In this document: in pieces, positions 41,392-54,294 of the stretch
Numbering within the stretch: position 1 is the stretch's first letter
How the letters are laid out: every line of letters starts with the position of its first letter
Source: Cerioporus squamosus
Taxonomy: Eukaryota; Basidiomycota; Agaricomycetes; Polyporales; Polyporaceae
Length of the DNA stretch: 64,000 bases
Reading direction: 5' to 3'
Assembly (NCBI GenBank): GCA_022592435.1
Contig: JABYQS010000168.1
Location: 1-64,000 of the forward strand
The notes under the pieces: model-generated
The model's input: only the letters and a program-made list of their open reading frames with translations
The model's database searches: none
Told to the model about the DNA's origin: nothing
Position numbers and translations under genes: made by a program

Positions 41392-44300
41392 ATGCCGTCC
41401 ACGCTCGCCGCGTGGTACACCAAGTTCGCCGACTTCAACGTCGAGTCGCTCTTCGCCAGGCGCAGGGAGCCGGGGCCCCCTCGCACCGTCTTCGTCAACC
41501 AGCCCCTCCCCGACGACTACCACGACCCCAAGAAGCCGCACAGGATCCTCAAGGAGCACGTCTACTGCTCCAACCAGGTCATCACTTCCAAGTACACCGT
41601 CATCACCTTCCTTCCCCGCAACCTCCTCGAGCAGTTCCGCCGCATCGCCAACATTTTCTTCCTTGCCATCGCCATTCTCCAGTTCTTCTCCATCTTCTCG
41701 ACTGTCTCCCCCGGCCTCGTCATTCTCCCACTTCTCATCGTTCTCTCGATCACCGCGTTGAAGGACGGATATGAGGACATTAAGCGGCATCAGTCGGACC
41801 GGAGCGTCAACTACTCCCAGGTGCGCGTCTTGGCAGGCGGCGGGTTCACGAACGAGAACGCGATGGCGGGCAAGTCCAAGACGTTCGTGCGTGCGATGGT
41901 CCCCAACTTCAGGAGGGGCAAGAAGGGTGTGAAGAAGGGCAGGGGCGACGCGGACGTCGAGAACTTACAGCACGGCGCGCCGCCCGAGGGCATCCACACA
42001 GACGGCGCTAACCTCGAGGCCATCCCGACACGCACGGAGGCCGGCGGAGACGACACGGAGCTCGAGGACGGAGAGCCTGTCGAGGAGGCGGGCGGTCTCT
42101 TCCACCACCACGGTGCGTCTCGTCGTCCCCACTGGAAGATGACTATCTGGGAGGACCTGCGGGTGGGCGACATCGTCAAAATCAAGGAGGACGAGTCGTT
42201 CCCCGCGGACATCCTCATTTGCGCGACCTCCGAGGAGGAGAACGTCGCGTTTGTCGAGACGAAGAACCTCGACGGCGAGACGAATCTCAAGAGCCGGAAC
42301 GCATGCCCTGCGCTGACCCACCTCAACTCCGCGCGCGCGTGCGCAGCGAAGGAGAACGCGTTCCACGTCGAGTGCGACCGGCCGGACACGAACCTGTACA
42401 AGGTCAACGCCGCAGTCGTCACCTCGGACGGACAGAAGACTGCGGTCGACACGAACATGGTGCTATTGCGTGGCACGGTACTCCGCAATACGCAGTGGGT
42501 CATCGGCGTCGTTCTGTTCACGGGCGAGGACACCAAGATCGTGCTGAACTCGGGCGCGACGCCCAGCAAACGAAGTCGCGTCGAACGGCAGATGAACCCT
42601 CAGGTGTACGTCATCCCACCGCCCCGTGCTGTCGTGTACTGACTACTGTGCTGCCCGTCTGCCAGCTTCATCAACTTGCTGATCCTCGCCGTCATGGCCA
42701 TCGTTTGTGGCATCGTCGACGCTGTGCTCGAGCAGCGGTACTTCCCCATGGGCGCGCCGTGGCTATACGGCGACACGCAGAGCGACGACAACGTCCACAT
42801 CAACGGCCTGATCACTGCCATCTTCGCACTCATCACGTTCCAAAACATCGTCCCCATCTCGCTGTACATCTCCATCGAGGGTGTGCGGACATGCCAGGCG
42901 CTGTTCATCTACTTCGACAAGGAGATCTACTACGAGAAGACTGGTCAGGCCACCCTCGCGCGCAGTTGGAATCTGTCAGACGACCTTGGACAGATCGAAT
43001 ACATCTTCTCTGACAAGACCGGTACGCTGACTCAGAACGCAATGGTCTTCCGCGAGTGCACTATAGGCGGACGCGTTTACCACGGCGACGAGCAGGAGCC
43101 AGAAGAGGAGGTGGCGCCAATTGGTACTATCCCTGAGGAAGCCCGCGTTTCCCGGTCTAGCTCCCCTCCGTCCGCGAAGAAATCCGACGCGTCCACTTCC
43201 ACTGAATCCACCGACCCGCTCTCTGCTGACGCGGTCAAGAAGGCGGAGCACGTCCTTGCACACTTCAGGGATGCTGGACTTCTGGCGGACATCACTGCGG
43301 CCCAGCGCGCAGTATCTGGCTCGCCTGAGGACCGCCACGGCCGCATGCTCAACGGTTTCTGGACTGTGCTCGCACTTTGCCACACTGCCCTCGTGTCTGT
43401 CGATCCTGACACTGGTGCCATCCAGTACAAGGCGCAGTCTCCGGACGAGGCTGCTCTCGTGCAGGCTGCCGCAGACGTCGGCTTCGTGTTCCGAGGCCGC
43501 GACCGCGAGATCCTGACCCTGCAGACGCCCTTCTCGCGCGATGGCAAGTATGAAAGGTACGAGCTCTTGAACATCCTCGACTTCACGAGTGCGCGCAAGC
43601 GCATGAGTGTAATCCTTCGCAAGGTGGATGAACACAGCGAGGACGACGGCAGGGTTTACCTGCTATCCAAGGGTGCGGACAATGTCATCATCGAGCGCTT
43701 GAGTCCCGGCCAGGATGACTTCATCAAAACGACCGAGGAGCACCTCTCTGAGTTCGCGAGCGAGGGTCTGCGGACGTTGACATTGGCGTACAAGGTTATT
43801 CCTGGTGCGTAGCTTCTCCCTTGCGTTAGACAGTTTCGCTGACGCGTTCTTTGCAGAGAGTCAGTATGAGGCTTGGGCGAAGCGCTATCATGAGGCTACC
43901 GTCTCCCTCGATGATCGCGAGGAGAAGGTTGAGACCGTCTCGGATGAGATCGAGCACGACCTGCGACTGCTAGGCGCGACTGCCATCGAGGACCGTCTGC
44001 AGGATGGTGTCCCCGAGACGATCGCAGATCTCAAGGAAGCTGACATCAAGATCTGGGTCCTCACCGGGGATAAGCTCGAGACCGCCATCGCCATTGGGCA
44101 TAGTACGAACCTCATCGGCCGCGACGACAACATCATCATTATTCGCGGCCGGGGCGATGGCGCGACTCCTGTCTACATGCAGATGCTCAACGCTGTCGAG
44201 GAGTTCTTCCCCGAGAGCGGCATCCTGCAAGAGGACGGCGTCGGTCTAGACGAGTCGGAGCAGCAACAGACGGCTGGCGTCCCGCTTCAGCGCGTCAATA

Positions 44301-46282
44301 CTGGTGTCTCCTCGCTCGTTGGGCACAACAACGGCGAACGCCCCGGCGGATTCGTCCTGGTCATTGACGGTGGCGCTCTTACCCACGTTAGTCTCTTCGT
44401 GGGCATTATGGTCTCATACGGATGGACTGACACACGTCATAGGCATTGTCGGACGACAAGAACAAGACCCTACTGCTGAAGCTTGCGATGCAGTGCGAGG
44501 GCGTCATCTGCTGTCGAGTCTCCCCGCTCCAGAAGGCGCTCGTCGTGAAGCTCGTGAAGGACGGTGTAGGCGCGATGACGCTTGCCATCGGTGATGGTGC
44601 GAACGACGTCAGCATGATCCAGGCTGCGGACGTTGGTGTCGGCATCTCCGGCGAGGAGGGTCTCCAGGCTGTCAACTCGTCCGATTATGCCATCGCTCAG
44701 GTGCGTTTACATGTCTTCTCGTACGTGCGGGGCAGTATGGACTCACTGCGGGCGTGACGTAGTTCCGGTTCTTGAAGCGGCTATTGCTTGTCCACGGGCA
44801 CTGGTCGTACGCCCGCAATGGTAACATGTGCGTCTCTCTCCGTTTTGTTGATCGTCGGTCGCAACCGAGGAGGATGAAGGGAAGCTGACTCGCGTGTTGT
44901 TCAGGATTGTCAACTTCTTTTACAAGAACGTCATCTGTATCGGCGTGCTGTGGTGGTTCCAGATTTACTGTGCATGGAGCAGTCAATAGTAAGTCGCGCC
45001 GGAGCATCTCGTTGCTGCGCAGATGCTGACCTGATACACTACAGCGTGTTTGAGTATACCTACCTGTTGTTCTGGAATACCTTCTGGACCATCGCCCCGG
45101 TCATTGGCATTGGTCTCTTCGATCGTATCGTCGGTACGTGTCTTTGACTCGCCACTGCGCACGTCCTCTCGCTCACATATCGAATGCTTCAGATGACCAC
45201 GTCCTTATGGCGATGCCAGAGCTGTATCGTCATAGCAAGAATCACGAATACTTTGGCACTAAGTTATTCCTGATCTATATGTTTGACGGCGTCGTCCAGG
45301 TACGCGCTTCTCCTTGCTGCTCATTTGTGGGGCACTGACCATGTTCGCGCAGTCTGCCATCATATTCTTCCTCATCTTCTACTCTTACATGACGACCTCT
45401 TCGCGTCCAGATGGGTATGATGTGTACCAGTATGAGTTCGCTACTGTGAGTCCCTGTTACTGTTGCATATCGTGGGGTCCGCTAACATGGTCTTCTGAAG
45501 GTCATGGCCATCGCGGCTGTGATGACGGCCGATCTCTTCAACGGTCTTAACACCCATGTGTGGACCGGCTGGATTTTCTTTGCTGTGGCTCTCGGGATTG
45601 TGCTTGTCTGGGCGTACACGGTAAGTCTCAACGTGTGTTTAGGATGTCGGAGTTACACTGACTGTCTGCTTAGGCCATCTACTCCATTATTGCTCCGGGA
45701 TGGTTCACCACTCCAATCTACGGCAACGATCACTACCTCTTCCGTTCGGCCTACTTCTGGTTCTCTATCCTCCTCGTAGTCGTCATCGCGTGTCTCCCTC
45801 GATACATCGCCAAGGCGTACAAGAACTCCTTCCATCCTAGCGACCTGGATCGCGCTCGATGGATCATTAAACATGACCCTAATCACGACTTCTCGCAAGA
45901 GAAGAACGGCGGACTCACGCAGCTCAAGCGTCCCGTCAGTCGTTTCAGTCGCAGGTCGAGCATGCGGCCGTCCTTGTTCCACGCGAGCCGCACAGACATG
46001 TCCACCGGTCTATGCTCCGTCCACAGGGGCTTTGACTTCGCAACGGAGGAGAACGGCGTCGCGATGCAGCGGATGCAGAGCCATCTGTCCGAGCGTCACC
46101 AACAAGTACCGCAGCAGAAGAGGAGAAGACGAAAACCATCCGAACTCATGCACTCATTCTCGATATCGCACACATTCCGCCGGAAGAAGCACTCGTCGGA
46201 GTCGTCACGTACGAACGACGAGCCGCCGCCGCCGCCCTCTTCGCCTTCTCCACCGCGTTCGCCACGCAGGTCACAGCCATAG
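41392..46282 (+). CDS. P4-ATPase phospholipid flippase, Dnf1/Dnf2 type
   Basis: P4-ATPases move phospholipids from the outer to the inner leaflet of plasma or Golgi/endosomal membranes. Eleven exons (41392-42605, 42666-43804, 43857-44386, 44443-44700, 44763-44827, 44905-44988, 45045-45133, 45193-45299, 45353-45445, 45501-45620, 45674-46282) sum to an exact 1435-residue frame. Landmarks: the first helix pair ([16 protein letters not shown]), actuator motif DGETNLK with D294, the P4 signature [10 protein letters not shown], the phosphorylated aspartate D521 in [10 protein letters not shown], the substrate-cap [11 protein letters not shown], and the hinge GDGANDVSM (about 1011). The C-terminal cytosolic tail is basic and Ser/Pro-rich. 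[13 protein letters not shown] near residue 395 favours the Dnf1/2 group over Drs2. It sits at the centre of the inverted duplication and is single-copy here. Confidence 0.95.
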
Positions 46283-48911
46283 TCTTTGCATTTGCCATCG
46301 TGTGGAATATGGTTCCTCGGGACTCGTTTCGCCTTATTTATGCTTGCTACGTATGCTCATTCGTCATGATCGCGCCCTGACTCCCCTCCTCACCCGTTCT
46401 TCCTCGCACGTTTGCACTCCCGGACCCGTTCCCCTCCCTGCTCCCGTTCTCCTCATATCTCCGGCTGCCGTCTCCGCCCTCCTTTGTGTTACTATAGTGC
46501 CCGCTCCATCCTGCATTTGTATCCATGAGCACTCCTAGATCACATATCTATTTCACGCCTCTCACGACCCCTTTACTAGCACCACACTGACAACTTGAAT
46601 GATGTCTAATAAACTTGCAGTTTTGCTTTGGAGACGTGTGCGCTTGAGCCTTTGAATGCCGCTGACCTTCGCCGCATCTCGCGCCGCCGTCTGGCTCCCC
46701 AACGAGATCAAGAGGATTCATACGAGAAGAACCATACTCACCTTCACAAGGTCCGCTTCAATTCCACTTTGCACATGCTGGCTAAGTGATTTTCAAATGC
46801 AATGTGGCTGTGTTCAGCGGGGCGAATCGTTTCAAAGTCTCTCGTTAAGTAAGTAGTCTCTTGACCGTCATGCTATGTCCGACCTCTCAGATCCCGACTG
46901 GCTTGCTTTCCTGCTCTGCGGTCTTCATGAAGAGAAAGAGGCGCATCTTCATCGGTCCACGCCCGCCGAACAGCTCAACGATTTCAACGGCGACCATTCC
47001 CTCAAGCGTTCTGCTGCCTGCCGGGCCTGTTCTTGACAGCCTGCGAACCCACTCTAGTCTCTCGGCTCCATGCGACTCGGAGGTCCGTAGATTCCGGTAT
47101 CGTATGGTGATTCCAGCACTTCAGAGATCAGGCTACCCCTCTTCTCTCGATGTACTTTACCGATGTTTGTGCTCACGGCTTACTCCGACGTCCTGACGGC
47201 TCGGAACTAGTTCTGCTGTGCTGCGGCCTCGATGCGCCCGAGGACACAGGAGTGTGTTGGGCGCTCTTGCCTGATTCGTGAACGTCAGTGGCGAGTCCGG
47301 GGTTCTGATGTTGAAAGGTACGAACCTGATCAGAGTCCGCATGCGGGCAAGTCTCCAGCTATTGTATTGAGAACTCCCGTGAATCGGCTCTCGGCAGCCA
47401 GCTTCAGGATGCCTGCTAGCAATGGGCGTCGACGGCTGGATAGTCAATATGAGGCTGATGACTCCTGACACGGTGCGTCAGCCCAATGAGGACCGGCCGC
47501 GGGAGTCAGGATATGGACGCGATGCAGGTTACTCTGTGTAACACGCGAGTAGTGCCGCATTAGTGCTGGGTATTCCGATCGCGAATGTTGACCTCACCTC
47601 CCCTCGTGCCACAAGGCCATCGACCAACTTCGGTATGAAGTGCGCGACATAAGCGATAGTGCTGGACGAACGGCGTCAACCTGAAGATGCATTGTTACTC
47701 GTATCTGGCGAGAGTGAATGGGCAAGCGCATGGACCGGCGTAAGGGTGACTCAGACATACCGAATTCGGATCCTGTTTCCGGTGGCGTCGAATTTGCGCA
47801 ATCATAGGACGGGCAGCAAGAATGTGGGTGCTATGCATGCGGATCGCCAGTGTCGGAGTTCCGTGAGTCGGCGGCCAGAGGAGTTCAAAATGGTAGAGAC
47901 AGGCCTACTGGGAGTTAGATCAGTACAGATGCCGAGTACCAAACCTGGAGAGGCCGGGAAGGCACTACCTCGACCGCCGTTCTCGTGGATACAGTTCATC
48001 GGGGAACCCAGGAGTGAGAGCAGTAGCTACACCGTTTCCTGGGACCCCACTAGCCATTGTAATCTACGACATGCGATGGTCGGTGTTCGCCCTGGGATAC
48101 TGGTAGATGAATCCGGCAGCATCGTAGTGACTCGGAACACTTCCTGTGGACTGTGGCGCTGCATCGTCACGACGTACTGGAGCCGTGGTGGCCATGCGGC
48201 TCCCTCGAGGACATGTCCCAAAATGCTGCGGGGCTCTAACTCGTTGAAATCACCCAGTCAGACCGTTGTATTGCGGTTGGAAAGGGATGCAAGATCTCCG
48301 ACATCCAATTTACTAGGTGGCCAAATAGTCCCTTTCAGCCATGTTGCCTGAAAGTCCGAATTCACCTCGCAAAGGGATCCAAGTTGGCCTCGTGCCCGGC
48401 CTTCGAACTTGAACACTGCCTCGCCCAAAGACTTACCCCGCCACCCTGTGCGAAGTCGGCCATGATGAGTCAGAGGCTGTGATATAGATTATTGTAAGCG
48501 AGAATAGGAACTGAAGAAGTTCTACCGTGCCAGTGGCAGCGTACCTTTCCGTAATCCGTCACGAACGAGACTCGCCAGCCCCGCGGCCGGCGGTCCGCTC
48601 CCAGCTCGTCCAGATCAGACAGAATACGCATGAGGAGACAGATGCAGACACAGCATATCACCCGTAGAAGAGAGCTCACGAGAGGCAGCGCAGTACTAGT
48701 TGCGTCTGCCAGTACTGCAGCCCGGGCCAACCTCGGACTCGGAGGCTCGCCGCTGGGAAGTAGACACGATCACATGACCATTTGATGCAACGTTCATATT
48801 TGGGTTCACGTTCGACTTGAAACATTGGTGCATCGTGTCCAACTTGTTCTCGACGATCACACAGGCCGAAGTTTGAAGACGACCTACTACCTCGACCTGA
48901 CTTACTACTCG
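46283..48911. other. Gene-poor stretch after the flippase gene
   Basis: This stretch of 2.6 kb begins with the flippase 3' UTR (AATAAA near 46608). A 53-codon frame lies at 46875-47036 and a 230-codon frame at 47659-48351, but neither has recognisable features. On the minus strand from about 48463 down to 48030, protein-like fragments (VFKFEGRARGQLGSL, TWLKGTIWPPSKLDVGDLAS) read on across one TGA and look like a decayed gene. I cannot name any of them. Confidence 0.4.
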
Positions 48912-50333
48912 ATGGCTCCAGCGATAGGTGGCGACTCCCGGGGGGCAATCATACTCGCCGCCACCGTCACGATACTTGCGACTGTGGCCACAGCCTGGCC
49001 TCGCATTCGCTCTCGAAGAGCTACCGGCGACAAGTCCTCTACTCCTGATTATGCGGAGCTACGCAAGAAGGTCTGCAGCTACTCCAGACCGCCTCGACCC
49101 ATCTGATCATTATCGTATAATCCAGCTGCCGCAGAACCTCGATAGTTGGAGAGTGCCAGGGGAAACCCTGGAGGACGAGCTCTCCATTTGGGAGCCCCTC
49201 CGAGCTTACTTCAGCGAAGCGGGCATCGAACTCTGGCACCACGACTCGATCTATCAACGGGCACCCAAAGACCATGTGCTGCTCTCCAGCGGGTTCACGT
49301 ACGTGGCACCTGTACGGGAGGATTGGATCACATGTTTTCGAAAGTTCACGGCACGGGTGAGTATTCCTTGTTGTTGCTCCTGCGCGTAAAGTATTGACTG
49401 CGACACGCAGAATAGCTCGATCTGGATCGGAACGACAAGCGAAGGTCACAACGTCGCGATACGCGTCGTGTCTATGCGCGACGAGGGAAAGCAGCATATG
49501 CAAATCCTCCGCAAGGTGGCCCGAGGAGATATCAGCTTGCTTACCGAGAACCACGCTGCGCCGCTATGGGGCGAGTTCGAGATCGAAGACATCACTTTTG
49601 CAGTATTCCCGTTCATTGGCTTCAATATGAGGCACTGCTATGGGAAATGGGCTAAGAATTCTGTGGGGGATATAGTAGATATGATTATACAAGCTCTAGA
49701 GGTACGCGAGGCTAGTTTCATGGTGTGTCTCGAGTGGCGCTAACCTCGTTGTCTCAGGCGCTTGCATTCCTGCACAAACTCGGGATAGCCCACAGGGTAA
49801 GTCCTTCGCTGCCTTTCTTCTCTCGTCAGACTGACGGCTTTATAGGATGCGGACAAAGACAACTTTCTGGTACCGTGGCATCCAGAGTCCCTGGCGACGA
49901 TGCAGGTGCCAGCTTGTCGGCCGCGCGTCTTCATCAACGACTTCGAGACGGCTCACGAGTTTCCGCCAGATATGCCCGAGGAGGAGCGACGGTTGACTGG
50001 ACTTCCATGGGACGATTATCTGCGTGAAACTGCTCCCGAGGTCGCCCTTTGTCTGCACGACCCATTCAAAGCTGATGTCTGGCAGCTAGCGCACAGCTTC
50101 TCCGACTTCAAGGTAAGCGACTAGCATGCCATGCAAATGCGTCTTTGAAACTGCGCTGAAGCCACACCCCACAGTCAACGGTAGCTGAGATAGATGAGGT
50201 CCTCGAGAGACTCCACGTCGATGATCCGACTCTTCGACCTAGCGCTCTGGAGGGACGCGACATGCTTGCAGCTATCGTCCACGGTCTTCCTCCCGTTTCA
50301 CTCCTGATACCCCCAGTGCTAGTTATGGATTAG
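48912..50333 (+). pseudogene. Kinase-like gene, right copy, with a frameshift
   Basis: Exons 48912-49356, 49411-49701, 49758-49796, 49846-50112 and 50175-50333 match the left copy one for one. Exon 1 is one nucleotide too long: after YAELRKKVC (about 49073-49095) the conserved reading jumps by +1 to TPDRLDPSDHYRIIQLPQNL. The rest is open: LLTENHAAPLWGEFEI, LAFLHKLGIAHRDADKDNFLV, FINDFETAHEFPP and the C-terminus SLLIPPVLVMD. A membrane helix (AIILAATVTILATVATAW) precedes the break. As sequenced it yields only a short N-terminal peptide. Its lesion is different from the one in the left copy. Confidence 0.7.
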
Positions 50334-50443
50334 TCTTCCTGAAGTGACCGCTCTCGAAACGGCGTAGTATGCCTGATGCCCATCCGGTAACATAGATCTC
50401 GATATACGTAGCAGATCTGTCCTTATGCCTGTTCAATCTAGAT

Positions 50444-51317
50444 TTGCCGCAGTCCTACACTCATGACGAGATCCACATACGGCCCCATATCGAGTCAAGG
50501 GGAGCATGGCCCTTCTGTGCAACTTCAGGCCAGGCACTGACGGTGTTCTTCCGGTCTAGAAGCCAGCGCTGGTCCACACAATCCACTTGTTCATCACAAG
50601 AATGCCGCCCGAGAAGTTGTATCCTAGTACACGAGGAAGGGATTGCTGTTCCCGCTCACTGGTATAGGTACCTTGCAGCATACTCCCTCAAGCTCACGTT
50701 TCGAGCCATTCGGCTTTCACGAAACACATAAAAGACGGACAAGTTCGCTCTGTCCTTCAGCAACACTCAAACTCCTTACGCATACCTCCTTTACCCAAGT
50801 ACCACCTCTCCTAACCAGCATGGTACGCAACGAGCTGCAGCTTCCGACTATGCTCGTTCTCTCTCTGATTTTGGTTCCATCATAGTCCGCTTTGCAAGGC
50901 TCGTCGCATTACAAGATTAACACGAAGACGCAGGACGGCTCTGCTGCAAGTGCCAATGGCGTACGTAACCATTGAGGGAGTTGAGCTACTGCTGCTGACA
51001 ACGAGTTTGTGCCCTCTGAGTAAGTGGCGGTTCAAAGCCGCAGACGGCTACCAGTACATCGGCCGGCTTGTGAAAGTCATCGAGAGCCGCAACCTTGTGC
51101 GTACTGTCCGGGTTAGCGTTGTCACTCGCAGTCATTTGACGCCTTTCACTTGACAGCCCAAGTACTGTCTTGAATTCGGCGACGGTTCCGAAAAGGAGAT
51201 CCTGAAGGCTCTGTGCGTGCGAGTCTCCAGCGCGTGCGTACTACGCCTCAGCCTTGCTCTATGTTGCGTTGACTCTGTTCTTATAGGGTCGAAGTCAGCC
51301 CGACGAGTCCCGCTTGA
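50444..51317 (+). CDS. Gene F, right copy: small multi-exon gene of unknown function
   Basis: The downstream exons 50735-50822, 50899-50960, 51025-51111, 51157-51212 and 51287-51317 splice in one frame to the TGA at 51315-51317. They encode SNTQTPYAYLLYPSTTS, HYKINTKTQDGSAASANG, WRFKAADGYQYIGRLVKVIE, YCLEFGDGSEKEILKAL and VEVSPTSPA. The left copy has the same introns and differs by an added Pro-Glu in exon 3. Upstream exons between about 50444 and 50680 are probable, with LVHEEGIAVPAH the best candidate frame because substitutions between arms fall mostly at its third codon positions. Function unknown. Confidence 0.6.
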
Positions 51318-52428
51318 AGCCCTGCGCCAGATGCCCTCGTAGTCAAGTGCCAGCAGTACCCTGATCCAGCGGTGCAGCATCGATGTCTTGCAGGTCTTAC
51401 AAGAACCATGACTCCTACTCTCAGCTCAGAAACTATGTACCCTTTGTTTGATGAATGATATACGCTACCACAGTGATTGCTCTCGGAACCCACCGCGACT
51501 CGACCCAGCCTGCTTAGCCTGAGCGAGTCGACGACTCGAGATCCCCTGCCTGAGCGGCGAGAGAGGAACTGACTGTTCTGATGATTGGTGGTAAGTAATA
51601 CGAAGCTAGGAGTGCATTCACACTCGCAAGCGACGTCATGCAAGAACGAGCACCGCCTCTGATTGACAATGGTTACTACTTACGGCAGACTGAATATGCC
51701 TTCGATAGCTCATTTGTGTGGGACTGTTCTTGCTCGGCGGCGAGGTGGCGGGCGCGGGTGAACGAGGCGTCGTCGCCGGGGACCTGCGACGTCACAGTTC
51801 AAGGCCCAGGCCTGACGGCGGTGAATGTCAGCGATGTAGCCTCGAAGATGCACGAGAAAGTGCCGGTGGGAACATCGTCTAGAAAGTCTGACTTGTGCGG
51901 TGCTGGTGCGGTGCACTGATATGACGCGCACACGTGACGATGACGTGTCGCGTTTGTCGCAGGCGTTCCGTCACCGTGTTCCTCTCTCCTCCTTCCTCCA
52001 CCGCCACCTACTTACTCCCTACCCATCAAGGGGACAGCTGCAGCTGTCAGTATCACACGTGGCTCTCAAGTATTCTTACTGACTCGGAGAGCAGCTCGAG
52101 CCATGGCCTGCCCCGGAGGATCAAGACTCGTGCGTTGCCTGAGTAGTACTAGTGGGGCCATGCAGTCAATCGGCCGTCATTCCTGCTCGTGTCCCCGACG
52201 CGTACAGTAAACCTTCCAGGGTCTGGATGTCAGCTGTGCCTGCGCACAAGTCTGCGGACCTTGCAGGGAAACGGGAGACGACTGACGTCACTGCATGCGG
52301 GGAGTCTCCACAGTGTCGCAACGGCCTCCCCTGTGCCATGCGCGTTTCACCGACCCATAAAATCCGCCAAGAAGTCTGCCAAGAGCTAGTCGTGCCTTCA
52401 TCCTCTCGGAACCGCATACTTCACCGCC
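51318..52428. other. Conserved non-coding block upstream of gene E, right arm
   Basis: Mirror of 31540-32657 and nearly identical to it. It should contain the gene E promoter. Confidence 0.5.
52033..52048. promoter_or_regulatory. 16-bp perfect palindrome, right-arm copy
   Basis: Same GACAGCTGCAGCTGTC as at 31920-31935, about 380 bp upstream of the gene E start. Confidence 0.45.
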
Positions 52429-54083
52429 ATGCTCGCTCTCCCTCGCTCTCTCGTCGCGCTCTCGCTTGCCGTCCTCGCCGCTGCGAGCCCCGCCCCCATC
52501 GCGGCGCCTGCACCCGCACCGACCCCAGCACCTGCGCCCGCACCCCAGGCAGCGTCGAGCATCGAGTCTGTGTTCTCGAGTGCGACAGGAGCTGTCGCTT
52601 CTGCATTGCCTAGTGAGTGGATAACCCCACGTCAAACAAGCTTGAAGTGCTGATCGGTGTTCGTCCCTAGCCATCCTCGGCGGGTGGCCCAGCTTGAGTG
52701 ACATTGAGAAGAAAATTGGGGTTAACGACGGGAACGACCTGAGCAATGCGTCCGCGTCTGGACTTCTCATCCCGTCCTATGCCAACTACTCCGGCAAGTA
52801 AGTCGCTGCAACGTTCACACTCGCCGAGTACCATTTGCTCATGTTCGCCCAGCTGGAACCTGCGCTTCTACGGTCTGGCGTACAAGCTCCCGAACATCAG
52901 CACGTCTGACCTGGACTCGCTGATTGATGGCCTTTCGACCAACGACCTCAACTCTACGCAGCAGCAGCTGCTTCAGAATCGCACTCAGGATCTCGCATCA
53001 ATTCCGATCCCTAAGGCGAACCTCACTGCGCTTGTCTTCGCCAACGGCTCCAGCATCACCAACTCGTCTGGCATCCAGCTTCAGACCGCGGATGACTTTG
53101 GCGAGTTCGACCAGTTCGTCACCGTGCCCGGTCTCGGCGACAACAGCAGCACTTCGGTACGGGTTGTTCAGACCGGTCTGCTGAACGTCACAGGGCCCGG
53201 CAACGGCACTGTCATTCTCGTTCCCTCCACCGGTATCTCCATTGTGTCCGACATTGACGATGTCATGCGCATCACCAAGGTATACGTCCCGAACCAGGGC
53301 CTCTACAACTCGTTCGTCCAGCCCTACGTGAATGTGCCCGGCATGCCCGAGCTGTTCGCGAAGTGGGCGAAGAGCCTCACCTCTGCGGCGTTCCACTACG
53401 ACACTACGACGCCCGTAGAGTTGACGCGCACATACGTCGATTACCTGTTCAACAACTTCCCGCTCGGCTCGCTCGAGATGCGCCCCATCAACCTCACGGA
53501 GCCGTCTCAGGTCTTGGACGCGCGCCAGAACAGCCTGCTCAAGCTCTTCCAGACCTTCCCTAGGCGCAAGTTCGGTACATCTCCTGCCCCTTCTCCGCCA
53601 TGCGAATGACATACTGACGCTATAACGCCTTCACTAGTGCTCGTCGGCGACACGTCCTCCTCGACACTCCTCTCCGCGTACCCCCAGATCGCGCAGCAGT
53701 TCCCGAACAACATCGCGTGCATCTTCATCCGCAACACCTCCGCGACGGACTCGGACGACAAGATCCCGTACGACACGAGCCCGTTCCAGAACGTCAAGAA
53801 CGGCACCTACTTCTTCTACCGCACCGCCGAGGGTACGTCCCTTTGCCTAGTCGAGTCGTCTCCTGTAAGAGCCGCGCTGACGCATATATGCATATACGCA
53901 GATCTGATGAACCTCGACATCGAGGGCGGCCAGTGCGTCAACTCGTCGATCCCGCAGAACGTCACGTTTGGCGAGCAGGGTGGTTTCCTAGACAGCGGTG
54001 CCGCCGCGGTCGCCTTCGGGCGCACGCAGTACGCTGCGGCGGTCGTCGGTGCCGTCGTCGCGCTCGTGCTCAGCTTCTTCTGA
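52429..54083 (+). CDS. Gene E, right copy: secreted, probably GPI-anchored App1-type phosphatase-domain protein
   Basis: Five exons (52429-52612, 52671-52797, 52853-53574, 53638-53832, 53902-54083) give the same exact 469-residue frame as the left copy, with the signal peptide, Pro/Ala repeat, DxDxV loop in VSDIDDVMRITKVY and a hydrophobic GPI-type tail. The central 287-residue frame is identical at the protein level in the two arms. The last intron differs in sequence and length between the arms (69 bp here, 58 bp on the left), while the exons do not, so either the coding part is under constraint or it was recently homogenised. Confidence 0.85.
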
Positions 54084-54294
54084 GTCATCCATCCTCAATT
54101 CCCCGTTCTACGCCCACGTCGCACGTCGCACGTCGCACGTTGCCCATACTTTTTTCCGGTTGCCACGACACACGGACTCGAGCTCGGACTTGCTCGCTCG
54201 CATTTACCCGCACGGACTCCTCTCCTCCTCCTTGCTTTGTTTACGAAAAGTATCAGCTAACGACTTCTCTGACGGACTGCATGATCCTGTACGT

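Noticed and set aside
46875..47036. 53-codon frame starting MSDLSDPDWLAFLL
   Set aside because: Reads like a protein N-terminus but stops quickly and nothing continues it in any frame; too weak to call.
47659..48351. 230-codon open frame on the plus strand
   Set aside because: No recognisable domain, unusual residue pattern, and the opposite strand carries more protein-like fragments. Kept out as a gene.
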